Shown piece after piece: positions 55,516 to 63,667 of a DNA stretch of 64,000 nt. The position numbers and the translations under genes are program-made. The DNA lies in the NCBI RefSeq assembly GCF_001866055.1, contig NZ_MLQS01000030.1, forward strand, positions 63,500 through 127,499. Reading direction: 5' to 3'. Source of the stretch: Anaerobacillus alkalidiazotrophicus (lineage in GTDB: Bacteria > Bacillota > Bacilli > Bacillales_H > Anaerobacillaceae). How positions within the stretch are numbered: the first letter of the stretch is position 1; each line of letters starts with the position of its first letter. The notes beneath the pieces were generated by a model. It saw only the letters and a list, made by a program, of their open reading frames with translations, was not told the DNA's origin and did not search any database.

Positions 55516-55531
55516 TGTGCAATGTTTCACA
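55516..55531 (+). promoter_or_regulatory. FNR/CRP-like box upstream of tatA-arrA
   Basis: TGTGCAATGTTTCACA matches TGTGA-N6-TCACA with one mismatch. It lies 94 bases before the tatA start. FNR in Bacillus activates genes for anaerobic respiration, which fits the operon downstream. TAATAT at 55542 and GTTATT at 55553 are possible -10 elements; the exact promoter is unclear. Confidence 0.45.
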
Positions 55532-55609
55532 GGTGGTTACGTAATATTGTACGTTATTCGCGTAGAGGGGAAAAGAAGGTAAATAATTAATATTAAGGAG
55601 GCGTTTCAC

Positions 55610-55780
55610 ATTTTAACGAACATCGGAATTCCAGGGTTGATATTGGTCTTAGTTATCGCACTAATCATTTTCGGTCCTAAAAAACTTCCAGAAATGGGTA
55701 GGGCAGTTGGTGACACTTTAAAAGAATTTAAGAAATCTACAAGAGAGTTAACTGCAGATGATATAGAGGAAAAGAAGTAA
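55610..55780 (+). CDS. tatA: Twin-arginine translocase subunit TatA (ATT start)
   Basis: Pore-forming subunit of the Tat pathway, which exports folded cofactor-containing proteins. The 56-residue product has the N-terminal membrane helix ([20 protein letters not shown]), the [12 protein letters not shown] hinge and an amphipathic helix plus acidic tail, all typical. The only codon at the right distance (8 bases) from AAGGAGG is ATT at 55610, and upstream in-frame codons include no ATG, GTG or TTG; homology also begins here, so an AUU start is inferred. It precedes a Tat-signal-bearing molybdoenzyme gene by 200 bases, suggesting a dedicated exporter component. TatC is not in the window. Confidence 0.85.
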   Translation: MLTNIGIPGLILVLVIALIIFGPKKLPEMGRAVGDTLKEFKKSTRELTADDIEEKK

Positions 55781-55980
55781 AGATAAAAATACAAAAAACT
55801 ACTTTGGTATGTAACTACGATTGGTAAAAGACTAATAAATGACTACATTTATTAAAGAGTCTACAGTCAAATCTACTAAAGATTTATTACGCGCGCGTAA
55901 ATCACTTATAAAAATAGATTTAAATAAAGCATAAGCTATGAAGTTAAAGACTTCTTTATGAATTAATGGAGGTGGTATTT

Positions 55981-58536
55981 GTGAAAGTTAATAGAAGGAA
56001 TTTTATTAAATTATCAGCTGTAAGTGGTCTTTTTGTAGCAGGAGCAAGTCAAACAAAGCCTGCGTTGAATGCATTTACCAAAAATACTGAAGCTGCAGCT
56101 AAAAACGAACCACAAGGTGAATGGATTGCAAGTACTTGTCAAGGCTGTACAGCTTGGTGTGCGGTTCAAGTGTATCGTATTAATGGGCGAGCCACAAAAG
56201 TAAGAGGAAACCCAAATGCAAAAGCAAATCATGGACATTCCTGTGTTCGTTCACACCTTGCTCTTCAACAAGTGTATGATCCAGATCGTGTAAAACAACC
56301 GATGAAGAGAACGAATCCCAAAAAAGGTAGAGATGAAGATCCTGGTTTCATACCTATCTCTTGGGAAGAAGCAATGGATATAATCGCAGATAAAATCATG
56401 GATCTTCGTAAAAGAAATGAAACTCATAAGTTTTCAGTATGGCGCGGACGTTATACCGCACTTAACGGTATTCTTTACGGTAATATGCCAAAGATTATTG
56501 GTACACCAAATAATGTTTCTCACTCATCGATCTGTGCGGAAACAGAAAAACACGGCCGTTACTATACAGAAGCGTATTGGGGATATGCCGATTATGACCA
56601 TGAAAATGCTTTTTACGAGTTAATGTGGGGAGCTGATCCAATTGCCTCAAACCGTCAAGTACCTCATACTGCAAGCTTATTTGGTAAATTAAAAGATCAA
56701 GCGAAAATAGCAGTAGTTGATCCAAGGTTATCAACTACTGCAGCCAAAGCAGATGAGTGGTTACCGGTTATCCCAGGTGAAGACGGAGCGTTAGCGATTG
56801 CGATTGCACACGTATTATTAACGGAAGAACTTTGGTATAAGCCATTTGTAGGAGATTTTAAAGATGGTGTAAATCGTTTCGAAGCGGGTCGAACTGTTGA
56901 TAAAGAAGATTTTGAAGAAATCCAAACACACGGATTAGTCAAATGGTGGAACATCGCTCTGAAAGATGCAACTCCAGAATGGGCTGCTGAGCGCAGTGGA
57001 ATTCCAGTAGAACAAATATATCGAGTGGCAAGAGACTTCGGTCGTGCCGCACCGAGAGCAATTTCTTTCATGTCACCCGGCTCGAATATGGTCGTTCGTG
57101 GTGGATATACTGCACAAGCAATGGCAGCTTTAAATGGATTAGTAGGATCAGCTGATAATGTTGGAGGAGTAATTTGTGGTGGCGAAAGCTGTCCAGTAAA
57201 TAGTTTCCCAGACTTTGAGAAATATATAGATCCTATTGCTGCGAATGGTAATAGCATGCCACGTGCTGATTTTGGCGGAAGAAAATTAGAAATGCCAGCG
57301 ATGAATGCAGGTAATTCTGGTGGGATCAAGCCAACAAATACAATAGCCGACTCAATATTAAACGAAGATCCATATAGTTTGGAAGTAGTGATGAGCTACT
57401 GGACGAATTTCAACTATAGTAATCAGGGGACAGAGCGTTGGGATGAGGCATTAGCTAAATTACCATTTATGGTACACATGACATTAAACCCAGCAGAGCA
57501 AACACACTTTGCCGATATTGTCTTGCCTGTACCACACCACATGTTTGAGCGTTTGAGTGCCGTTCGTGGAAGTAATGGTAATTTATACAGACATTGTCAT
57601 ATTCAAAATGAAATTATCGAGTCACCTTTTGACGTAAGAATTGATGAAACAGAGGTTCCGTGGATGCTAGGTGAAGCATTAGAAAGAAAAGGATTCTCTA
57701 ACCTTATTGATTATTTCCGCAACGAGTTTGTGGATCCAGAAACGGGTAAAAAACCTACAAATGGAAAAGAATTTAATGAAATTGCAACAAAAATATATAC
57801 TCAACCATTATGGGATCCAACAATTGAAAAACAAGGTGATGTCATTAACGGCTGGGAAGAGTATAAAAAGATTGGAACGTGGAACTCAATTCCTTATCGC
57901 TTCCGTCAAAAATGGAACGGTAACTGGGGAACTGAAACAGGACAGTTTGAATTCTATAGTGAGACATTAAAGAAAGCCTTAGAAGCCCATGCAGAAAGAC
58001 ATAATGTAAATGTAGATAAAGTGATGGAAGCAACAAATTATACCGCACGGGGAGAGTTAGCGTTTGTTCCTCACTACGAACCAGCCTACCGTGTTGGGGA
58101 TGAAAATGAGTATCCACTTATTTTCTCTGATCACCGTTCAAAATTAAATCGTGAAGCTCGTTCAGCTAATACCTCATGGTATCAAGAATTTAAAGATGCT
58201 GATCCAGGGGATGAAGCATGGGACGATGTAGCGAAAATTAATCCAATTGATGCGAAAAAGTTTGGAATTGAAAATGGTGACATGATTAAGATTACTTCAG
58301 CAACAGGCTCAATCACTGTCAAAGCAAAGCTATGGGAAGGTACTCGTCCAGGTGTTGTAACGAAGTGTTACGGTCAAGGCCACTGGGCTTACGGTCATAT
58401 CGCATCTCTAGATCGTAAAAAGCAAATTGCTCGTGGAGGAAACAATAACACAATTTTAGCACCTGTTCATGAAGCACTAAGCGGAAGTGGTGCAAGACAT
58501 GGTGGCCAATCAAGAATTAAGATAGAAAAAGTTTAA
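55981..58536 (+). CDS. arrA: Respiratory arsenate reductase, molybdopterin catalytic subunit (ArrA)
   Basis: It reduces arsenate to arsenite as terminal acceptor, on the outer face of the membrane. The twin-arginine signal NRRNFIKLSA is at the N-terminus. A [4Fe-4S] motif C-x2-C-x3-C-x27-C follows (C53, C56, C60, C88). The Mo ligand is C185 in SHSSICAETEK. Around it R157, Y158, H181, S182, K190 and Y202 keep the spacing of the substrate-pocket residues I remember for Shewanella ArrA. The stretches RYYTEAYWGY and VKWWNIALKD are conserved ArrA wording. GTG 55981 is chosen because GGAGGTGG is 8 bases upstream; ATG 55966 overlaps it. At 851 aa it is full length. The close relatives for selenite or polysulfide are alternatives. 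Confidence 0.85.
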   Translation: MKVNRRNFIKLSAVSGLFVAGASQTKPALNAFTKNTEAAAKNEPQGEWIASTCQGCTAWCAVQVYRINGRATKVRGNPNAKANHGHSCVRSHLALQQVYDPDRVKQPMKRTNPKKGRDEDPGFIPISWEEAMDIIADKIMDLRKRNETHKFSVWRGRYTALNGILYGNMPKIIGTPNNVSHSSICAETEKHGRYYTEAYWGYADYDHENAFYELMWGADPIASNRQVPHTASLFGKLKDQAKIAVVDPRLSTTAAKADEWLPVIPGEDGALAIAIAHVLLTEELWYKPFVGDFKDGVNRFEAGRTVDKEDFEEIQTHGLVKWWNIALKDATPEWAAERSGIPVEQIYRVARDFGRAAPRAISFMSPGSNMVVRGGYTAQAMAALNGLVGSADNVGGVICGGESCPVNSFPDFEKYIDPIAANGNSMPRADFGGRKLEMPAMNAGNSGGIKPTNTIADSILNEDPYSLEVVMSYWTNFNYSNQGTERWDEALAKLPFMVHMTLNPAEQTHFADIVLPVPHHMFERLSAVRGSNGNLYRHCHIQNEIIESPFDVRIDETEVPWMLGEALERKGFSNLIDYFRNEFVDPETGKKPTNGKEFNEIATKIYTQPLWDPTIEKQGDVINGWEEYKKIGTWNSIPYRFRQKWNGNWGTETGQFEFYSETLKKALEAHAERHNVNVDKVMEATNYTARGELAFVPHYEPAYRVGDENEYPLIFSDHRSKLNREARSANTSWYQEFKDADPGDEAWDDVAKINPIDAKKFGIENGDMIKITSATGSITVKAKLWEGTRPGVVTKCYGQGHWAYGHIASLDRKKQIARGGNNNTILAPVHEALSGSGARHGGQSRIKIEKV

Positions 58537-58568
58537 TAGATCGTTAAAAACGTACGGAGGTGACGGTT

Positions 58569-59252
58569 GTGGCTAAAAATTATGCAATGACAATTGACCT
58601 ACAATCATGTATTGGTTGTGCAGCATGTTCAGTTGTATGTAAAAATGAAAACAATACAGAACCAGGCATGAATTGGTCTCATCACATTCATAATACTACG
58701 GGTAAATTTCCAAATGTAAAATATGAATATATTCCAACATTATGTAATCACTGTGAAAATGCGCCATGTGTGAAAGCTTGTCCGGTAAAAGCGATGTATA
58801 AAGACGAAAATGGCTTAACTTTACACAACGCGGATAAATGTATCGGTTGTAAAAGCTGTATGGCGTCCTGTCCTTATGGAGTTATCTGTTTTAATAAGAA
58901 AGATCCACACCAATATTGGAATGAAAAAGAAGCGTGGAGTGAATTATCAGCGACACCTGCTGAAATTAAAGAGAAAATTGGTACACCAATCCCTTATTAT
59001 AATCCTGAGCGTGATTTTAATTATGAAGCCATTCGTTACCGTGGGATTGTTGAAAAATGTCAACTTTGTGATCATCGGCTAGATCGTGGTGAACAACCAT
59101 ATTGTGTTACTCGCTGTCCAGCAGAAGCGAGATATGTAGGAGATTTAAATGATCCAAACGATAAAATTCATGAACTATTAAGGCATGATCATAAAGGGTT
59201 ACGAGAAGATCTTGGAACAAAACCAAAAGTATTTTACTTAAGAAGCTTCTAA
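58569..59252 (+). CDS. arrB: Arsenate reductase electron-transfer subunit, four [4Fe-4S] clusters (ArrB)
   Basis: It wires ArrA to the membrane quinol-oxidising subunit. Four cysteine groups are visible: CIGCAACSVVCKNENN, CNHCENAPCVKACP, CIGCKSCMASCP and CQLCDHRLDRG followed by CVTRCP. It has no signal of its own and should be carried out through Tat bound to ArrA. GTG 58569 is chosen because CGGAGGTG lies 6 bases before it; GTG 58560 overlaps. At 227 aa it has the usual DmsB/PsrB/ArrB size. It follows arrA by 32 bases. Confidence 0.88.
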   Translation: MAKNYAMTIDLQSCIGCAACSVVCKNENNTEPGMNWSHHIHNTTGKFPNVKYEYIPTLCNHCENAPCVKACPVKAMYKDENGLTLHNADKCIGCKSCMASCPYGVICFNKKDPHQYWNEKEAWSELSATPAEIKEKIGTPIPYYNPERDFNYEAIRYRGIVEKCQLCDHRLDRGEQPYCVTRCPAEARYVGDLNDPNDKIHELLRHDHKGLREDLGTKPKVFYLRSF

Positions 59253-59293
59253 AATAAACAAACTAACTAGAATAGTAGGGGAAGTGACTAAGT

Positions 59294-59929
59294 ATGGGAG
59301 AGAAACTAGGAGTTTTTCAACATAAGGCAAACCTTTATAAAGTGTTGTCTGAATTATTTAACAAGCCGAATCAGGATTTGCAAGTGTTGTTCGAACCATT
59401 AAGAAATAGTCTACAAACTCTTTACCCTGACCTTGTCACAGACGGTAAAGAGCTAGAGAATGAGTTCAATAGAATATTTGAACAAGATGAAGAATTAACA
59501 ACATTAGCAGTAGAACATGCAAAGTTGTTTATTGGACCTTTTGATGTACTTGCACCACCCTATAGCTCTATTTATCTAGAAAATGGACGTCAGCTTCAAG
59601 GGGAATCCACTACGTACGCTGAACAAATGTATCAAGAAGCTGGCATTGTCATGTCAAAGGACTTCAAGGATGTTCCTGATCACATTAAAGTGGAGCTTGA
59701 GTTTATTTATTACCTTTACTTTCAATATGTTCAAACGAATGAACTGTCATATTTAAACTTACTTACGAAGTTTATTCATACTCATTTAAGTAGGTGGATA
59801 CTACCGTTTAAAGAACAAATAAACAAAAGAGGAAATCTAGATTTCTATAAAAAACTAGTAGATTTAACTGCTAAAGTAGTTATGTGTGAACGTGAAGAAT
59901 TACATCCACAAACATCAATAAATAATTAA
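59294..59929 (+). CDS. arrD: TorD/DmsD-family chaperone for the molybdoenzyme (ArrD)
   Basis: An all-helical cytoplasmic chaperone that holds the apoenzyme during cofactor insertion and before Tat export. The family pattern is visible: LYKVLSELFNKPNQDL, then EHAKLFIGPFDVLAPPYSSI with YLENGRQLQGEST, and DFKDVPDHIKVELEFIYYLY. At 211 aa the length is normal. It sits in the operon behind arrB, a usual place for ArrD. Confidence 0.85.
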   Translation: MGEKLGVFQHKANLYKVLSELFNKPNQDLQVLFEPLRNSLQTLYPDLVTDGKELENEFNRIFEQDEELTTLAVEHAKLFIGPFDVLAPPYSSIYLENGRQLQGESTTYAEQMYQEAGIVMSKDFKDVPDHIKVELEFIYYLYFQYVQTNELSYLNLLTKFIHTHLSRWILPFKEQINKRGNLDFYKKLVDLTAKVVMCEREELHPQTSINN

Positions 59930-59955
59930 TATTTTAGGAAAGGGGCGAACTACGA

Positions 59956-61053
59956 ATGTGGAGTAAGTTTCTATTAAAGCGAATGGTTGATAAAAGTTTT
60001 GTTCGTCTAAGTGAAAGTCGCTGCCTGAGAAACCGCAATAAACATTCACAATGTTCTTTATGTGAAGAAGTTTGCCCCCAACCAGCTATAAATATTACAG
60101 ATGGAAAGTTAACGCTTGATAGCTCTAAGTGTAGCAACTGTCGATTATGTATACATGTATGTCCGACAGAAGCGTTCAATTATGAATTTGAACAGCTCCA
60201 TAAATATGAACAAAAAATTCAAAGCTGTGAAAGTGTTTGTTTCTCATGTGAAGAACAAGGTGACCCTAGTACAGATGTAATCCTACCGTGTGTCTCTTCG
60301 CTTAGACCTGAAATGTTAATGATAGGAACATTGTATGAAAAAGAGATACAAATTTTATGGAATGAGAAACGGTGTCTTTCCTGTAAGTCTAACTGGACCC
60401 ACAAACGAGATTTAATTTGGATAAATGAATGGAATGGTAGTAATATTTCAGAATGTAATGTTGAGATCATCGATAATAAAGACGCAAGAATAGCTTCTAA
60501 ACGGAAAGTATCAAGAAGAGAATTATTCTCTTTATCAAAAAATAAAACGAAAGATCAAGTAGCACATCTTGTTTTTGACTCTTTTGATCAGTCTAGTAAT
60601 CTTAGAGATAAACTTTCGTTAACGGATCGAAGAAAATATTTATTATCTTGCCTAAAGGGAAAAAATAGTATAGGGAATATACCAGATAAGATTGCTAAAA
60701 AGCTGGGAATTGTAAAATTAGAAGTTACTAACAATTGCCAGTTGTGTCGGAAATGCTCTGCTACATGTCCAACTGGAGCGCTTAAATTAGAAGAAACAGA
60801 GGAAAAAACCTCGCTTATATTTCAAGCGCATTATTGCATCGATTGTGATATTTGTGAAAATGTCTGTTTAGAAATTCGTAAAAGCTCAATTAATTTTGAA
60901 GAAATCCGAAAAAGTACATTGCTTCACGAAACAAAATTAAATGAGTGTCCTGGATGTGGAGATAAAAAAATAGAAACAAAAACGTATTGTGAAGAGTGTA
61001 ATGTAAAACAAGTGCGGAAAAGCATTCTTTATCAAAACGGGGAATTTGATTAA
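59956..61053 (+). CDS. Multi-cluster 4Fe-4S ferredoxin-like protein of the Arr operon
   Basis: A 365-residue cytoplasmic protein (no signal peptide or membrane segment) rich in cysteine. An N-terminal two-cluster ferredoxin pair (CSLCEEVCPQPAI and CSNCRLCIHVCPTEAF) leads to a middle domain with CESVCFSCEEQG and CLSCKSNW, then a second ferredoxin pair (CQLCRKCSATCPTGAL and CIDCDICENVCLEIR), and ends with a zinc-ribbon-like CPGCGDKK with CEECN. It lies between the chaperone and the membrane subunit. I do not know a named function; proteins of this sort occur in some Gram-positive arsenate and selenite reductase operons. A role in electron supply or maturation inside the cell is a guess. Confidence 0.75.
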   Translation: MWSKFLLKRMVDKSFVRLSESRCLRNRNKHSQCSLCEEVCPQPAINITDGKLTLDSSKCSNCRLCIHVCPTEAFNYEFEQLHKYEQKIQSCESVCFSCEEQGDPSTDVILPCVSSLRPEMLMIGTLYEKEIQILWNEKRCLSCKSNWTHKRDLIWINEWNGSNISECNVEIIDNKDARIASKRKVSRRELFSLSKNKTKDQVAHLVFDSFDQSSNLRDKLSLTDRRKYLLSCLKGKNSIGNIPDKIAKKLGIVKLEVTNNCQLCRKCSATCPTGALKLEETEEKTSLIFQAHYCIDCDICENVCLEIRKSSINFEEIRKSTLLHETKLNECPGCGDKKIETKTYCEECNVKQVRKSILYQNGEFD

Positions 61054-61092
61054 TTGGCAATGTCCAATTAAATAATAAGGAGGGAACTAGCA

Positions 61093-62238
61093 ATGACAGC
61101 CAAGCAATTGACAAAGGGGTTACCTGTCGTAATCCTTGCTAGTATTGTTCTAGCTATTGGGATATTTAGTATGGGAAACACAATCGTACAAGGTCAAGTA
61201 GTGTTTGGATCTACTGATCAAGTACCTTGGAACATTTTAATCGTAGCCTATGTATTTTTAGCTTTAGCTGCTAGCGGAATGTGTTTAGTATCAACATTCG
61301 GCCATGCATTAGGATTTAAAAGATTTGAGATTATTAGTAAAAGATCTCTGTATTTAGCTATTTCAGTTTTACTACCTGCTTTACTAGTCCTTGCCATGGA
61401 TTTAGGAAGGTTGGACCGTGTGTTTTATTTTATTACTTCACCTAATCTACAAGCGCCAATGTGGTGGATGGGTGCAACTTATGGAATATATGTAGTTGTA
61501 TTACTATTTGAATTTTTCTCGGTACAAACAGGGAACGAAAAAGCAGTTAAAGTAGCATCGTATATTACTCTTTGTGGAGCAGTTGCAGCGACAAGTATTT
61601 TAGGTGGGATCTTTGCTGTTGTTATTCAACGCCCACTTTGGTTTGGAGGAGCAACATCAGTTTATTTCGTACTCTCAGCGTTAATAACTGGAATTGCAAC
61701 GTTATTAATTGCAACAGTATTAACATATAAAGTAGCTAAAGATGAGGTTAACTTTCAGTTACAAGAAGTATTAAGTTATTTAGGGAAAGCAATGGCTATT
61801 TTATTAGCTGTAGCTTTAGGTTTTCATGCATGGCGTTTAATCACATTGTTCTATGTAGGTTCAGAGAACTTTACTATGATCTTAAATGGAACCTATTCAG
61901 TTGCTTTTTGGGGTGTCGTCATTGCTTTAGGCTTAGTTATACCAATTTTTATGCTAATGAAGAATAGAACACCAGGAAAGTTAGTTTTAGCAGGACTTCT
62001 AGTTTTAGTAGGAATGTTTGTAGATAAATATATTATGGTTATCGGAGGGCAACTTGTGCAACCATACGGAGAAGTGGCTATCTACACTTCTACCTTTACA
62101 GAATGGGCAATCATTGCTGGTGGAATAGCAGCCGCAGTCCTCATTTACATGTTTGGAGTAAAGAAATTCTCCTTAGATGCTTACGGTCATGAAGATACGA
62201 AGGTTATCAGAAGTGCTAATCCATCTAAAATCGGATAA
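61093..62238 (+). CDS. arrC: NrfD/PsrC-family membrane anchor subunit (ArrC)
   Basis: It oxidises quinol and passes electrons to ArrB. About nine to ten membrane segments are visible in 381 aa. NrfD/PsrC wording includes FGSTDQVPWNILIVAYVFLA near the N-terminus, the LDLGRLDRV-like AMDLGRLDRVFYF, SPNLQAPMWWMGATYG and a late VGGQLVQPYG-like IGGQLVQPYGEV. ATG 61093 follows AAGGAGGG. It is the last gene before a terminator, so the operon reads tatA-arrA-arrB-arrD-ferredoxin-arrC. In many other arr loci the anchor gene comes first. Confidence 0.88.
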   Translation: MTAKQLTKGLPVVILASIVLAIGIFSMGNTIVQGQVVFGSTDQVPWNILIVAYVFLALAASGMCLVSTFGHALGFKRFEIISKRSLYLAISVLLPALLVLAMDLGRLDRVFYFITSPNLQAPMWWMGATYGIYVVVLLFEFFSVQTGNEKAVKVASYITLCGAVAATSILGGIFAVVIQRPLWFGGATSVYFVLSALITGIATLLIATVLTYKVAKDEVNFQLQEVLSYLGKAMAILLAVALGFHAWRLITLFYVGSENFTMILNGTYSVAFWGVVIALGLVIPIFMLMKNRTPGKLVLAGLLVLVGMFVDKYIMVIGGQLVQPYGEVAIYTSTFTEWAIIAGGIAAAVLIYMFGVKKFSLDAYGHEDTKVIRSANPSKIG

Positions 62239-62257
62239 CTTAGAAAGTAAAAATTTT

Positions 62258-62294
62258 CGAAAGGCTGTTGGTATTTGACCGACAGCTTTTTTTA
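62258..62294 (+). terminator. Terminator of the Arr operon
   Basis: AAGGCTGTTGGT pairs with ACCGACAGCTTT (G-U pairs allowed) around a short loop, followed by a T run. Confidence 0.8.
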
Positions 62295-62300
62295 TAGTAT

Positions 62301-62556
62301 CAGAATTTATAACTTTCTAACTTGGAAACTGTCTAGCTCCAGGCGCCATCGGCTCGATCACTTCAGACAAGCAACGGACTTCAATAACTACTTGAATAAC
62401 GTCTCTGAATAGCTTCATGCAGCTTTGCTTCGAGGAAGCCTACTTCGAAGCAAAGCTGTCAGACGCAGAAGCACATAGATTTCGGTCAAAAACCGACCGC
62501 TACGAGCAGGTCTTCCAGTGTTTGTCGCCGATAGGCGGGCGCCTTGCGCTTTTCTT
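62301..62556 (+). repeat. Long variant of dispersed repeat family B (256 bp)
   Basis: It has the same left (CTAACTTGGAAACTGTCTAG) and right (GCCGATAGGCGGGCGCCTTG) ends as 49816-49966 but an extra ~105 bases inserted after CGATCACTTCAG. The extra part contains a strong inverted repeat CAGCTTTGCTTCG...CGAAGCAAAGCTG near 62431-62469. An open frame across it (62417-62626) is accidental. Confidence 0.7.
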
Positions 62557-62752
62557 ATGTTTTTACCATATGGATCTCAATGTATACAGTTTGAATAAAA
62601 TGGTATTGCTTCCATTTGAAATCTAACCGTTTGGTGACAATTAAATAAAAAAAACTTTTTTAGTACATCAAAATGTATAATAGAATGATGAGATAAATAT
62701 TAATCTTTAAATAAATTTAATTTTAAAAATAAGAATTCTAGGGGGGATTGTC

Positions 62753-63667
62753 ATTAGACGGTTTTGGACGATGATCATTTTATCATTAATAATAGTAGTT
62801 GCTTGTAGTGAAAAACAAGAACTAACCTACGTTCCCCTTATCTCAACAGAAGAGGAGAATGACACTTCTCTTCTTGAAGAATCTGAGAATGTTATTCGTA
62901 CAGCATTTGCTTCGGTTGTTTCCCCTGAAGAAACAAGATATAAGTATGATTTATTAATTAAATATTTGGAAGACCACCTCGAGCGACCAATACTGATTAT
63001 TCAAAAACAAACGTACGATGAGGTTAATGAGCTATTAAAAAACGGAGAAGTTGATTTAGCGTTTATTTGTTCACTTTCCTACGTTATTGGCACTGAGGAA
63101 GGGTATATGGTTGATGTAGCAACTACTATTATTGACAATAGTGATACGTACAGATCCTATATTATTACTCATAAAAATAGTGGCTTAGAAACGTTGGCAG
63201 ATTTAAAAGGAAAGCGTTTTGCTTTTGCTGATCCGTATTCTTATACAGGAAGGTTAGCAGCTTTAGAAATGATAGACCAAATGGGTTATACAGCTAACGA
63301 TTTTTTTGAGGAGACATTTTATACGTACAGTCATGATTATTCAGTTAGTGCAGTAGCAAGGGGAGCTGTTGATGGTGCAGCGGTAGATAGTATTTTATTT
63401 GATATGTTACTAGATTTGGAGAATGAAGATGCAATGCAAATTCAAATTGTACAAAAAGGACCTTGGGCAGGGGCACCTCCAATTGTTGTGTCTCATAAAA
63501 CGGATGAAAACTTAAAAACAGAAATTAAGGAACTAATTTTATCGCTTAATGAAAATCCACGTGGGCAACATATATTACAAGAATTGAAAATTCAGGAGTA
63601 CGTTCCTATAAATCGAGAAAAGTATCAACCAATAAGAGATGCAATGAAGTTTATGGGTGAAGACTAA
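62753..63667 (+). CDS. PhnD-like periplasmic binding lipoprotein, probable arsenic-oxyanion sensor (ArrX-like; ATT start)
   Basis: A phosphate/phosphonate-type solute-binding protein without a transporter beside it; instead a sensor kinase gene overlaps its end. In Aio, Arx and Arr systems such proteins bind arsenic oxyanions and signal to the adjacent kinase. The start is inferred as ATT 62753, six bases after GGGGGG, because it gives a proper lipoprotein signal (RRFWTM, hydrophobic core, VVAC); ATG 62771 is 24 bases from that site and would drop the basic n-region. Later motifs are EVDLAFICSLSYVIG, with C106 in the binding region, DLKGKRFAFADPYSYTGRL and ARGAVDGAAVDS. The ligand is inferred. 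Confidence 0.78.
   Translation: MRRFWTMIILSLIIVVACSEKQELTYVPLISTEEENDTSLLEESENVIRTAFASVVSPEETRYKYDLLIKYLEDHLERPILIIQKQTYDEVNELLKNGEVDLAFICSLSYVIGTEEGYMVDVATTIIDNSDTYRSYIITHKNSGLETLADLKGKRFAFADPYSYTGRLAALEMIDQMGYTANDFFEETFYTYSHDYSVSAVARGAVDGAAVDSILFDMLLDLENEDAMQIQIVQKGPWAGAPPIVVSHKTDENLKTEIKELILSLNENPRGQHILQELKIQEYVPINREKYQPIRDAMKFMGED

Noticed and set aside
56697..57329. 210-codon open frame on the minus strand inside arrA
   Set aside because: It mirrors the codon pattern of a strongly supported molybdoenzyme gene, has no ribosome site and encodes no recognisable domain.
55981..58536. Formate dehydrogenase or nitrate reductase identity for the molybdoenzyme
   Set aside because: The Mo ligand is Cys within SICAETEK and the surrounding pocket and conserved phrases are those of ArrA; formate dehydrogenase would have a different context around Cys/Sec and nitrate reductase a different ligand pattern.
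62417..62626. 69-codon plus-strand frame in the long family B repeat
   Set aside because: It lies mostly in repeat sequence made of hairpins, lacks a ribosome site and resembles no protein.
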